This document shows, piece by piece, positions 18,673 through 26,782 of a DNA stretch of 64,000 bases. Positions within the stretch are counted from its first letter, which is position 1, and each line of letters starts with the position of its first letter. The notes beneath the pieces are model-generated. The model worked only from the letters and a program-made list of their open reading frames with translations. It made no database searches and was not told the DNA's origin. The DNA comes from Paenibacillus sinensis (GTDB taxonomy: Bacteria > Bacillota > Bacilli > Paenibacillales > Paenibacillaceae), in contig NZ_JAHCMB010000148.1 in assembly GCF_019904155.1 (NCBI RefSeq), positions 41,970-105,969 of the forward strand, read 5' to 3'. The position numbers and the translations under genes were made by a program.

Positions 18673-20223
18673 CTACCGACGCTGTTTTTGAAAAAAGCGC
18701 TTTTTCTGGAACGTCGATTGATGCTCCGCCTCTTCCGCAAAGCCACATACTAAAGGCTCCATGATGCTGCGTAGAACAGCCTCCAGCGCACCGCCGCCCG
18801 CGAAGGGATCGGGCTGGCAGGGCAGCCCGTACACGTCCCGGGACTGCAGCAGCCCGCGCAGCCTGCGCTCGTCCTTGCCGCCGGCCAGTGACAGGCCGAC
18901 GACAAAGCCCCCGGCATCCGGGCGCCATTCAACCCGCTCCAGCGCCTGGAGCGTCTCCTTCAGGCGCCACAGCGATGCCGAAGCGATGAGCAGGCTGACG
19001 TCGCCCAGCCTGCGGTCCTCCTCGGCCCGGCCGTACCGGCCTGTGCCGAGGTCGAGCACGGCGAAGCGGAACCCTGCGGTCAGTTCCGCGGGATCGCTGT
19101 CCGGCTGGAGCTTCAAGCAGCGGATGCCGGACAGCTCAAAGCCTGCGCCCGCGTCCGGCCCGCTGCGGACGCCGGGCGGAGCCGCCGCTTCGCGCAGGCG
19201 GCTCCAGGCGCCGGAAGCCGGGTCGCATTCGACCCAGGCGACCGGTCCGGCGCCCGACCTGGCCAGCGCATGCGCGGCGGCCAGGGAGACATGCGTCGCG
19301 CCGAGGCCCGGCGCGGCTCCCAGCACCGCGAGCCGCCGGCAAGCCTGCGGCGGCTCGGGCTGCGCTGTCAGGCCAGGCAGCGCCGGCCTGACGCTTGCGG
19401 TGCTGCCGCGGAGGCCGCTCCGCTCCCGCGGCAGCATGCCCTGTAGCGCCGCGGATGCCTCGGCGGCGCTGCCGTACCGGTCCTCCGGCCTTGGGCGAAG
19501 CAGCTTCCGCAGGAAGGGGACCAGACCGGCCGTAGTCCGGCCTTCAAGCCGCCGCTCCATGCCCGGCGACCATTCGGTGGCTGTACCGCCTGTGGCCAGG
19601 TACAGCAGCAGCGCCCCGAGACCGTAGAGATCGGAACGGGCATCGGTCTGCCCGCCGCCGTACTGCTCGGGTGCGGCAAAACCTACCGTCCCCAGCTTGA
19701 CGGTATCGCTCAAGGCATCGCTGCGGTGACGGCGGGCGATGCCGAAATCGATCAGCATCAACCCGCTCTCCGGCGTCAGCATAATGTTGGAGGGCTTGAG
19801 ATCGCGGTACACGATCGGTGGATGGAGACCGTGGAGATATTGCAGCACCTCCAGCAGCTCGCCCGCAAAGACAGGCAGCACGTCGGGAGGCATCTTCCCG
19901 TTCACCGATTTCAAATACCGGTCGAGGGTCACCCCTTCGATATAGTCCATGACCAGATAGGCATAGCCGTCCTCGTCCGGCGGGAAGAAGTCGGCAATCC
20001 TTGGCAGCCGTCTGTGGGACAGTCCGGTCAACAGCTCCGCCTCGGAACGCAGCGCCTCTCCATCCGGCAGCCCCGCCGTTTCCTTCACCGCCCAGCACTT
20101 GCCGGGCAGCTTGAGATCCTTCGCCTTGTGAACATGACTTTCGCCCCCGGAACCAATCATGCCGGTAATGATATACCGCCCGCCGAGCGTGGCGCCGGGC
20201 GCAAGCTTTGTCGGATAACGCAT
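18673..20223 (-). CDS. Ser/Thr protein kinase fused to a degenerate P-loop (ParA/MinD-like) domain
   Basis: 516 residues, very GC-rich in the middle. The N-terminal part (about 15-275) is a Hanks-type kinase: G-loop GMIGSGGESHV, catalytic Lys47 in CWAVKE, YRDLKPSN (Asp141, with Tyr in place of the usual His), DFG at 159-161, and APEQY. A Pro/Ser-rich linker (265-295) leads to a second domain: RRLAVLGAAPGLGATHVSLA, which looks like the start of a ParA/MinD-type ATPase but lacks the P-loop lysine(s), then VECDPASGAW and FAVLDLGTG. No transmembrane segment or PASTA domain, unlike PrkC. The start is the ATG at 20221-20223 with AAGGAG. Function of the second domain is not known; a sensor or scaffold is possible. 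Confidence 0.85.
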   Translation of the reverse strand: MRYPTKLAPGATLGGRYIITGMIGSGGESHVHKAKDLKLPGKCWAVKETAGLPDGEALRSEAELLTGLSHRRLPRIADFFPPDEDGYAYLVMDYIEGVTLDRYLKSVNGKMPPDVLPVFAGELLEVLQYLHGLHPPIVYRDLKPSNIMLTPESGLMLIDFGIARRHRSDALSDTVKLGTVGFAAPEQYGGGQTDARSDLYGLGALLLYLATGGTATEWSPGMERRLEGRTTAGLVPFLRKLLRPRPEDRYGSAAEASAALQGMLPRERSGLRGSTASVRPALPGLTAQPEPPQACRRLAVLGAAPGLGATHVSLAAAHALARSGAGPVAWVECDPASGAWSRLREAAAPPGVRSGPDAGAGFELSGIRCLKLQPDSDPAELTAGFRFAVLDLGTGRYGRAEEDRRLGDVSLLIASASLWRLKETLQALERVEWRPDAGGFVVGLSLAGGKDERRLRGLLQSRDVYGLPCQPDPFAGGGALEAVLRSIMEPLVCGFAEEAEHQSTFQKKRFFQKQRR

Positions 20224-20335
20224 ATGCAATCTCCTTCTGAGTGCGGGATTATTATGCGCACCCATTGATTATTATCATTAATATTTAATCCTATGATCTT
20301 AACTGTTCTTGCTCTGGAACCCAGTCAGACACAAC

Positions 20336-20387
20336 AAAAAATCCCGCCAAACCGGCGCCTGTACTATAGCGCACGATTCGGCGGGAT
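20336..20387 (-). terminator. Terminator after the FtsJ-like methyltransferase
   Basis: ATCCCGCCGAA pairs with the TTTGGCGGGAT arm across a GC-rich loop that can fold further, followed by TTTTTT on the minus strand. Confidence 0.85.
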
Positions 20388-20422
20388 GCTTTCCCGTCAT
20401 CGGTATTAATCTTTTTATCCAA

Positions 20423-21490
20423 TTAATATTTAATCATATAAAGAGTTACTTCATCACGGTTATGAAACAGCTGCTTCACCCGCTGAATCTGCATCCGTTC
20501 GTCCTCGAACATCGCGGTAATCTCTTTGATCAGCGCCATCGGCTTCTTCGTGAGCAGCTTGATTGTCACCACTGCCGTTCCACCGGGAACGAGGCTATAC
20601 AGCAGGCCGGATACCAGCTTGGCCATCAGCTTCGGATTCCAGCTCATATCGCAGACGAGGAGGTCAAATTCATTTTCCCTAAACTTGACCTCTCCGGCAT
20701 TCTTGCGGAGCACCTTAAGCGCCGGATGATTCGCAAGGGAGTCATGCATCCGCGCCGGATCGACGGCGGTAACCGACAGGCCCCTCTCGAGCAGGAACGA
20801 AGTCCAGCCCCCGGGTGCAGCTCCGATATCGAGCCCCTTGCGGAAAGCCGCAAAATCGATCCCGAATTCCTTCTCCGCTTCCATCAGCTTGAATTTCGCC
20901 CGGGAGATTTGTCCGTCCTCCCGCCGGAACCGGATTGCTCCGCCGTTCCAGTCGGATAAATTGTCCTCTGGCCGGGAAATCCCGGCGTACAGGGCGCTGC
21001 CGGCCGCGTAGACCGATACGATCCAGGCCGGCTGCTGCACGGTAAACTCCGCGGCGACGCCCTCAAGCCCGGCCTGTAGCAGCTCCCGCAGCTCGCCGGG
21101 ACTCTCGGTCCAGAACGAGTCATCGGTCTTGCGCGCTTGCAGGGCGATTGCTTCACCACTCAGCTCGGTCCGGCGGCTCAAATAGACCGCCAGCCGGTCC
21201 AGCGCTTCTCTGCTGCCCTCGTCCTGGAATTGAACCGGCTGAATATGCCGGAGGAAGACCGGAGGATTGTCGCCGAGTCTCCGGGTTACTTCCTCCGGTT
21301 CGGCATGCAGCGTAGCCAGGAACACTTCGCCGGGCACCAGCAGGGTGCTTTTGACAGAACCGAATAGTCGGCGCAGCTCTTCCTGCGCGTAAGGTGCGAA
21401 CCCATGGTTCGCCGTACAGATAAAGCGCGAGGAAACGCCGCTTCCCTCTTGGAGCTTGGTCTGTTCTTCGTTTGGGATATGTTCGTTCAA
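20423..21490 (-). CDS. RlmM/FtsJ-like 2'-O-ribose RNA methyltransferase
   Basis: SAM-dependent methyltransferase, probably acting on 23S rRNA. 355 residues. The C-terminal Rossmann domain has the SAM loop LDIGAAPGGWTSFLLERG and the K-D-K-E tetrad of 2'-O-methyltransferases: Lys in RAKFKLMEAE, Asp in LVCDMSWNPK, Lys in VVTIKLL, Glu in RDEVTLYMIKY. The N-terminal 170 residues (HGFAPYAQEELRRLF...) look like a THUMP-type RNA-binding region as in RlmM. Start is a TTG (21488-21490) that overlaps the upstream gene's TGA (TTGA), with GAGAGGG 8 bases before it. Last gene of a translationally coupled run. Confidence 0.88.
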   Translation of the reverse strand: MNEHIPNEEQTKLQEGSGVSSRFICTANHGFAPYAQEELRRLFGSVKSTLLVPGEVFLATLHAEPEEVTRRLGDNPPVFLRHIQPVQFQDEGSREALDRLAVYLSRRTELSGEAIALQARKTDDSFWTESPGELRELLQAGLEGVAAEFTVQQPAWIVSVYAAGSALYAGISRPEDNLSDWNGGAIRFRREDGQISRAKFKLMEAEKEFGIDFAAFRKGLDIGAAPGGWTSFLLERGLSVTAVDPARMHDSLANHPALKVLRKNAGEVKFRENEFDLLVCDMSWNPKLMAKLVSGLLYSLVPGGTAVVTIKLLTKKPMALIKEITAMFEDERMQIQRVKQLFHNRDEVTLYMIKY

Positions 21491-22269
21491 ATGGACAACC
21501 CTCTCCGTTTTATTTTGATCCAGGGACGTTCATCCTCCCATTCGATATCCACAGGCAGCTCATAGGCGGCGAGCATCAGCTCGCTGTTCAGAACCTCCCG
21601 CTTCGGTCCGGCTCCCGCCAGCTTGCCGGCGCGGATCAGCGCCACATGGGTAAAGAGTGGCACGATTTCCTCTACATGATGGGTCACATAGACTACCGTA
21701 ACGTTGCGCCGGTTCAGCTTGTCTACCTCCGTGAGCATCTTCTCGCGTTCATACAAATCGAGGCCTGCGCAAGGCTCGTCCAGGATGAGCAGTTTGGGGT
21801 CCGCCATCAGGCACCGGGCCAGCATCGCCTTCTTGCGTTCGCCCTGGGACAATGTGCCAAAAGGATGCTCCGCAAGTCCGCCCATATTCATATCCTCGAG
21901 AAGACCGATCGCCTTGGCTTTGATTTCGCCGGGAATACTCTGATAGAAGCGGAGATACGCATAAGCGCCCGTAGCCACGACTTCCCAGACGGGATCACGA
22001 AGCGTCAGCTTCTCCATAAGGGATGGCCCGATATACCCGATCTCTTTGCGGACTTCGCGCAGATCGACCTGGCCGTATGTATGACCCAATACTTGTACGG
22101 TTCCGCTGCTGGGGAAGAGATAACCGGTCATCATTTCGAGCAGCGTCGTCTTGCCCGAGCCGTTCCGCCCGAGAATGACCCAGTTCTCGCCTTCCTTAAT
22201 CTCAAGAGACACGTCGTCCAGTATGAGGTTGTCTTCTCTGCGCAGCGTTAAATGCTGCAATGAAATCAT
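21487..22269 (-). CDS. ABC-type ATPase, YlmA-like
   Basis: ABC ATP-binding protein of 260 residues, similar to B. subtilis YlmA and E. coli ModF-like proteins. Walker A is LGRNGSGKTTLLEMMTG, Q-loop region EIGYIGPSL, signature GTLSQGERKKAMLARCL, Walker B LLILDEPCAGLD, H-switch VTHHVEEI. No membrane partner gene is adjacent, so whether it serves a transporter is unknown. It overlaps the thioredoxin-like gene by ATGA and the methyltransferase by TTGA, implying translational coupling. Confidence 0.88.
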   Translation of the reverse strand: MISLQHLTLRREDNLILDDVSLEIKEGENWVILGRNGSGKTTLLEMMTGYLFPSSGTVQVLGHTYGQVDLREVRKEIGYIGPSLMEKLTLRDPVWEVVATGAYAYLRFYQSIPGEIKAKAIGLLEDMNMGGLAEHPFGTLSQGERKKAMLARCLMADPKLLILDEPCAGLDLYEREKMLTEVDKLNRRNVTVVYVTHHVEEIVPLFTHVALIRAGKLAGAGPKREVLNSELMLAAYELPVDIEWEDERPWIKIKRRGLSI

Positions 22270-22604
22270 GATGAATTCACACTCCTTATATAAGCCAGAA
22301 CCGTCTCCACCGAATGAAAGCGATAATAAACACCAGGCAGGATACTGCGGTCCCGGTTAAAAATGAGCAGCGCCGGTATACTCGAAATCCGGTAACGGTA
22401 CACCAGCTCAGGAAGCATGTTGATATTACCCGATACGACCTGAATCTCTTCGGGAATCAGGCGGCACGCTACCTCCAGCATCCTTTTGGCGACCTTGCAG
22501 GTTCCGCAAAAAGGAGATTCCAGGAACACGGCTAGCGGCCTGTCCCCTTTTGAGATCAGCGCCAATAGTTCGTTCTCGTCCAGTTCATTAATGACATCGT
22601 TCAT
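22266..22604 (-). CDS. Thioredoxin-family protein
   Basis: 112-residue single-domain thioredoxin fold. The redox motif is SPFCGTCKVAKRM (C33, C36), unlike the WCGPC of true thioredoxin, and the cis-proline is in ISSIPALLIF. No signal peptide, so cytosolic. It resembles the YtpP group of low-GC Gram-positives. It overlaps both neighbours by 4 bases (ATGA). Its job in a repair/RNA-modification run is unknown; protecting a redox-sensitive partner is only a guess. Confidence 0.88.
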   Translation of the reverse strand: MNDVINELDENELLALISKGDRPLAVFLESPFCGTCKVAKRMLEVACRLIPEEIQVVSGNINMLPELVYRYRISSIPALLIFNRDRSILPGVYYRFHSVETVLAYIRSVNSS

Positions 22605-22957
22605 CGCGAACTCCCTCGGGCTGGTTGATTATCTTCCAGCCTCGAAAGCCGCTCATGGGGAATGGGACCGTTCACAAGAATCGTCCCGGCAGGGCAAGCT
22701 GGATACAGCGTCTCGAACATTTCTTTTCTGCCGATTACGCTTGAGGAATGAAGGTAGACTTCTTCGGGAAACAGCTGTTCAAGCACGATCATTCGCGCGG
22801 CATGACCGCCGGTATCTTCTCCCGGCCCCATTTCGTAATCCAGAGACAGAATTCCGACCTCGCATTCCCGGAGCATCAGCAGGCATTCCTCCACCGTTCG
22901 CGCAAGGGCAAAGCCCTCGGGGGCTTTGCGCCGGTCATCCATGAAGATATGAAGCAT
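22601..22957 (-). CDS. cREC-like (receiver-fold) small protein
   Basis: 118 residues. The sequence fits the receiver-like cREC family associated with cyclic-phosphate RNA processing: LHIFMDDRRKAPEGF near the start, GILSLDYEMGPGEDTGGHAA, and VYLHSSSVIGRKEMFE. These supply the acidic residues of a receiver fold in a non-signalling context. Start is the ATG at 22955-22957 with AGGGGG upstream, 14 bases after the endonuclease IV stop; the longer frame starts inside that gene. Cys/Pro-rich C-terminus of about 35 residues is variable. Family assignment is from motif memory, function in bacteria unproven. Confidence 0.7.
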   Translation of the reverse strand: MLHIFMDDRRKAPEGFALARTVEECLLMLRECEVGILSLDYEMGPGEDTGGHAARMIVLEQLFPEEVYLHSSSVIGRKEMFETLYPACPAGTILVNGPIPHERLSRLEDNQPARGSSR

Positions 22958-22971
22958 GACCCGTTCGCCCC

Positions 22972-23823
22972 CTACTGAAACCACGATCGTACCGTGCCCA
23001 TCTCGTCCTGATGAGTGCCGTCTTCACCCTTTTCCGTCTCCAGAACCCAGGGCTTGCCGCTGAACGGCTCCGAGACCAGAAGCTCCTTAAGACCCTTCAG
23101 GCCGATCAGCCCTTTGCCGATTCTGGCATGACGGTCCTTTTTATTGCCGAACGGATACTTGGAGTCATTCAGATGAACGGCCGCCAGCTGATCCCAATAT
23201 CCAAGCCGGTTTCCCTTCTCCATCAGCTCACCGCTACGCTCGGGGTTCCAAAGACCGGACGCAAAGGCATGGCATGTATCGAAGCAAAATCCGATCTTGT
23301 CCGGATAACTGCTCAGCTCGCGGACCTTGACCAGTTCTTCCAGCGTCGTGCCCTCAAATCCGCCGTTACCCGCCTGATTCTCGATCAGCAGCTTGGCGGA
23401 GCCATGCCAGGATTCCAGCGTTTCATTCATACATTGTATAATATTTTGATAGCCCTGTAACGGCTCGCAGCTCTGAAAATGTCCGAAATGAACGACAATC
23501 CCCAGCGATCCGCAGGCTTCGGCAATATCCAGATCGTTGCGGAGCGAAGCCGCCATTACGCTTCTCCCGGGTCCGGGGCCGGTGTCTGACACCGCCATGT
23601 TGGTAGGGTAAGGGGTATGCGCAATGGAGACCAAATCTTTCTCCCGGCACACAGCCGCGCATTCGCCGGCATTCCGCGCATCGACATGCTTAAGCTGAAG
23701 GCTTCGCGGGTTCTTCGGAAAATACTGAAAGCAGTTCGCCCCGTCTCTCAAGGCGCTTCGCGCTGCCTGCGCATAACCGCCCCTGATGCTGACATGTGCT
23801 CCGATAACCGGTTTAGTGCTCAT
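22972..23823 (-). CDS. nfo: Endonuclease IV (AP endonuclease)
   Basis: Cuts DNA 5' to abasic sites. 283 residues, TIM barrel with three zinc ions. Metal-binding motifs: IGAHVSIRGGYA, SIAHTPYPTNM, IVVHFGHFQS, LLIENQAGNG, GFCFDTCHAFASG, AAVHLNDSKYPFG, DRHARIGKG and VLETEKG. It overlaps the Fpg/Nei-like gene by 11 bases, so the glycosylase and AP endonuclease steps of base excision repair are encoded together. Confidence 0.95.
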   Translation of the reverse strand: MSTKPVIGAHVSIRGGYAQAARSALRDGANCFQYFPKNPRSLQLKHVDARNAGECAAVCREKDLVSIAHTPYPTNMAVSDTGPGPGRSVMAASLRNDLDIAEACGSLGIVVHFGHFQSCEPLQGYQNIIQCMNETLESWHGSAKLLIENQAGNGGFEGTTLEELVKVRELSSYPDKIGFCFDTCHAFASGLWNPERSGELMEKGNRLGYWDQLAAVHLNDSKYPFGNKKDRHARIGKGLIGLKGLKELLVSEPFSGKPWVLETEKGEDGTHQDEMGTVRSWFQ

Positions 23824-24628
23824 GCTGGCAGTCCGGGCAATAGAACACTTTCCGTCCTGACTGTTCTTCTTTCCGGATAGTCCCGCCGCAGCGGATGCAG
23901 GCTTCGCCGCCTCTGTCGTACACCTTGCACTGGTCGTTATAGGCTCCGGTAACGGTATCGCCCGTCATAAATGGCATTTCCATATAACCGCCAATGTCCG
24001 CCGCATCGCTCAGCGTCTTGCGCGCTGCCTGATACAACCGGCCAACCGTTTCGGCAGGCATGCCCTGGATAGGCGCCGAGGGCAGAAGCCCCGCTTCGAA
24101 CGCGATTTCATCGGCGTAGCAGTTTCCGATTCCCGCAACAACATTCTGGTTCACAAGCACGCTTTTAAGCGTACCGCGTCTGTTCTTCAGTCTCTGGGCG
24201 AATTTATCTTCCGTCAGCTTCCGGTCCATCATGTCCGGTCCCAGCTTGGACAGCGCCTCGTCCATCTGCTTGACGGTCAGAAGATGAAGATAACCAAGCC
24301 GCAATCCCATGATATACAAAATTCGTTCCCCAAAATGCAGCTCAATCTGCGTCGTGCGATCCGGCCGTTCCTCTTCGGTTCCGTAGAACAGCAGTCCGCC
24401 GAGCATCAGATGCAGCAGCAGTCTTTTACCGTCCTGCAAATGAAAGATCAGATGCTTCCCTCTGCGTTCCACAAATACGATCCGCGCTCCGATCAGACTC
24501 GCCTGAAACACCTCGGGTTCTACATTGAGGGACTTGTCCCTGTTCACCGTCACACCGGTAATCGGCAGGTTGATAATCTGCTGTGACAGTAGCCTGCGGT
24601 AGTTCTCCATTTCCGGATATTCCGGCAT
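23813..24628 (-). CDS. Fpg/Nei-family DNA glycosylase/AP lyase
   Basis: Removes oxidised bases. 271 residues. The catalytic N-terminus reads MPEYPEMENYRRLL (Pro2, Glu3), differing from the PELPEVE of true Fpg, so it is a paralogue of Fpg/Nei. The helix-two-turn-helix region LVNQNVVAGIGNCYADEIAFEAG is intact, and the C-terminal zinc finger has CIRCGG and CPDC. TGDTVTGAYNDQCKVYDRGGEAC is typical of the Nei-like Firmicute group. First gene of the run through nfo. Confidence 0.92.
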   Translation of the reverse strand: MPEYPEMENYRRLLSQQIINLPITGVTVNRDKSLNVEPEVFQASLIGARIVFVERRGKHLIFHLQDGKRLLLHLMLGGLLFYGTEEERPDRTTQIELHFGERILYIMGLRLGYLHLLTVKQMDEALSKLGPDMMDRKLTEDKFAQRLKNRRGTLKSVLVNQNVVAGIGNCYADEIAFEAGLLPSAPIQGMPAETVGRLYQAARKTLSDAADIGGYMEMPFMTGDTVTGAYNDQCKVYDRGGEACIRCGGTIRKEEQSGRKVFYCPDCQHEH

Positions 24629-24667
24629 AATTACATCTTCCTCCCTGATAATGATGCAGCTCTGCCA

Positions 24668-25459
24668 TTATACACCAAGCAGCGTACGCAATTCAGCCAA
24701 ATCGCCGCAAATCTCGTCCGGTGTTACGCCGGTAAGCTCCTTGTAATGATCCAGATTGCCGATCGTCGTCACGCCGGTCAGGACGAGAATCGTCCGGCAG
24801 CCCGCATTGGCGCCCGCCGCAATATCCGTCCGCATGTTGTCGCCTACGACCACCGCATCCAATGGCTCGATCCCGAGCCGGGCGGCCGCGTAAGACACCA
24901 AATGGCGCTCCGGCTTGCCGATCACAACCGGAACCACACCTGTTGCGGCCTCGATTGCCGCTCCGAGCGTACCCGCACCCGGCACCATCCCGTCGTCGGA
25001 AGGCAGCATGAGGTCCGGATTCGTCAGCACAAAGCTCGCACCCTCCGTAATCCATCTGGCCGCTCTGGCCAGCGAATGGTATGTAAACGAACGGTCAATC
25101 CCCTGGATGATATACTGCGGCTTCTCTTCCACAAGCTTAAGACCCGCTTCGAGGCAAGCCTGCCTAAGCCCCTCTTCCCCCAGTATCGCCACGGACGAAC
25201 CGGGTGATTCTTCCGCTACGTATGCGGCTGCCGCCAGCGAAGATGTGCAGATTTCCCGCTCATGCGCTTCGATGCCCATCGACCGAAGATGCTCCGCCAC
25301 ACCGGACGGGGTCCGGGAGGAATTGTTGGTCACGAACAGAAACGGAATCCCCTTGGCTCTGAGCCCGGATATCAGCATATCCGCCCCGGGAATCATAACT
25401 CCGCCGTGAAACAGCGTACCGTCCAGATCCAGGAGCAATCCTTTGATTTCACTACTCAT
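24668..25459 (-). CDS. HAD-superfamily IIA phosphatase (NagD/YutF type)
   Basis: Cytosolic sugar- or nucleotide-phosphatase, 263 residues. HAD motifs: LLLDLDGTLFHGG (motif I), FLFVTNNSSRTP (motif II), VVIGKPERHLV (Lys, motif III) and VVVGDNMRTDIAAGANAG (motif IV); the large cap lies between. I chose the ATG at 25457-25459, which has GAGAGGTG upstream, instead of the longer frame. Substrate cannot be told. It lies 39 bases upstream of the Fpg/Nei-like gene on the same strand and may be co-transcribed. Confidence 0.9.
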   Translation of the reverse strand: MSSEIKGLLLDLDGTLFHGGVMIPGADMLISGLRAKGIPFLFVTNNSSRTPSGVAEHLRSMGIEAHEREICTSSLAAAAYVAEESPGSSVAILGEEGLRQACLEAGLKLVEEKPQYIIQGIDRSFTYHSLARAARWITEGASFVLTNPDLMLPSDDGMVPGAGTLGAAIEAATGVVPVVIGKPERHLVSYAAARLGIEPLDAVVVGDNMRTDIAAGANAGCRTILVLTGVTTIGNLDHYKELTGVTPDEICGDLAELRTLLGV

Positions 25460-25641
25460 ACATTTCACCTCTCCCATCTTGCACAGTTCATTCACGGGAT
25501 TAAATGTCCACATACTCCGAACATAATCCGCAGTTTCTCTGACATCTACCGCCATGAGCAAGCCGAAGACCATCAAAAGTCGACGCCTGCCGCGGCTTTT
25601 GACAGCGGCCTGTCATTTCCTGCGCTTTCCCGGAAAATAAT

Positions 25642-26568
25642 TCAGTCCGTCATCACCGGAAACAGCCGGAATTCCTCTGCCAGCAGCGTATTCGGAAATA
25701 CCGTTCGCGCCTCATCCAGCAGCGGCAGCAGCTCATCCATCGAGCCGTAGCGTGAGCTGAAATGGGTCAGAATAAGCTGCCTGGCTCCCGCTTCCTTCGC
25801 CGTTTCAGCCGCCTGAATCGTCGTGCTATGATAGTATTCATGGGCCATTTTTGACAGTTCATGCTTGAAGGTAGCTTCGTGAATCAGCAGATCCGCTTCA
25901 TGCGCCAGCGGGACAGTGTTTCCGCATGGACGTGTATCACCGAGCACGGTTACGATCCTGCCCTTCTTCGGCTGACTCAGCACTTCGGACGCTTTGATAA
26001 CCGTGCCGTCCTCCAGACTGACATCTTGGCCGCTTTTCAGCACGCCGTACAGCGGACCCGGTTTCAGGCCATAGCTTCTCAGAAGCTCCGCATTCAGGCT
26101 GCCTGGCCGGTCCTTCTCGGTCACCCGGTATCCGTAGCTGTCAATCCGATGCTCCAGAAGAGCGGCTTCCACCTTGAAGTGATCGTCTTCGAAGATCTGT
26201 CCACCCGTATGCTCCACCACTTCCAGCTTATACGGGATACGGGATTGACTGACGGACATCGACAATTCGATGAAGCTCTTCAGTCCCGGAGGGCCATATA
26301 CCGTAAGAGGAGCCGTGCCGCCCTGATAGGCTCTGCTGCTGAGCAGGCCCGGAAGGCCAAAGATATGATCCCCGTGCAAATGGGTAATGAACAGCTTCTC
26401 CAGCTTCCCGAGCCGAAGCGGTGAGCGCAGCACCTGATGCTGAGTCCCCTCGCCGCAATCGAACATCCAGAAGCTTCTTCGCTCCTCGAGCAGCCGGAGT
26501 GCGACGGACGTCACGTTCCGTAGAAGAGTCGGGACGCCCGCGTTCGTGCCCAGAAAATAGATTTCCAT
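25642..26568 (-). CDS. rnz: Ribonuclease Z
   Basis: Endonuclease that trims the 3' trailer of tRNA precursors lacking encoded CCA. 308 residues, beta-lactamase fold. MEIYFLGTNAGVPT start, zinc motif THLHGDHIFGLPGL (HxHxDH), DTRPCGNTV, and HEATFKHEL plus LTHFSSRYG complete the metal site. GGAGGGG precedes the ATG. Upstream lies a tandem 17-bp repeat and a GC hairpin. Confidence 0.96.
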   Translation of the reverse strand: MEIYFLGTNAGVPTLLRNVTSVALRLLEERRSFWMFDCGEGTQHQVLRSPLRLGKLEKLFITHLHGDHIFGLPGLLSSRAYQGGTAPLTVYGPPGLKSFIELSMSVSQSRIPYKLEVVEHTGGQIFEDDHFKVEAALLEHRIDSYGYRVTEKDRPGSLNAELLRSYGLKPGPLYGVLKSGQDVSLEDGTVIKASEVLSQPKKGRIVTVLGDTRPCGNTVPLAHEADLLIHEATFKHELSKMAHEYYHSTTIQAAETAKEAGARQLILTHFSSRYGSMDELLPLLDEARTVFPNTLLAEEFRLFPVMTD

Positions 26569-26592
26569 GTTACCCCTCCTTTCCTTCTGTCT

Positions 26593-26625
26593 ATTGTCAC
26601 TAAATAACGATTGTCACTAAATAAC
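26593..26625. repeat. Two tandem copies of a 16-bp sequence, 17-bp period
   Basis: ATTGTCACTAAATAAC occurs at 26593-26608 and 26610-26625, one base apart. It lies 25-57 bases upstream of the rnz start, in the expected promoter/operator zone, so both copies sit on the same DNA face spaced about 1.6 turns. Confidence 0.8.
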
Positions 26626-26639
26626 CCCACAAAGTGGGG
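26625..26639. terminator. GC-rich hairpin between metH and rnz
   Basis: CCCCAC AAA GTGGGG; on the minus strand it is followed by TTATTT, so it could be a short terminator or attenuator just upstream of rnz. Confidence 0.45.
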
Positions 26640-26710
26640 CCAATGCTTCGAGGCTGATTCAGCTTAGAATCTTGGCGGGACTCCTGACAGCCTGCGCATT
26701 CTTCATGTCT

Positions 26711-26736
26711 AAAAAAGCCTCCCGGATACGGGAGGC
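26711..26736 (-). terminator. Terminator of metH
   Basis: GCCTCCCG TATC CGGGAGGC followed by TTTTTT on the minus strand, about 50 bases after the metH stop codon. Confidence 0.92.
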
Positions 26737-26782
26737 TGCAATAGCGGACAGAATCCTGCTGGTTCACGTGCCGCCCTGTTGA

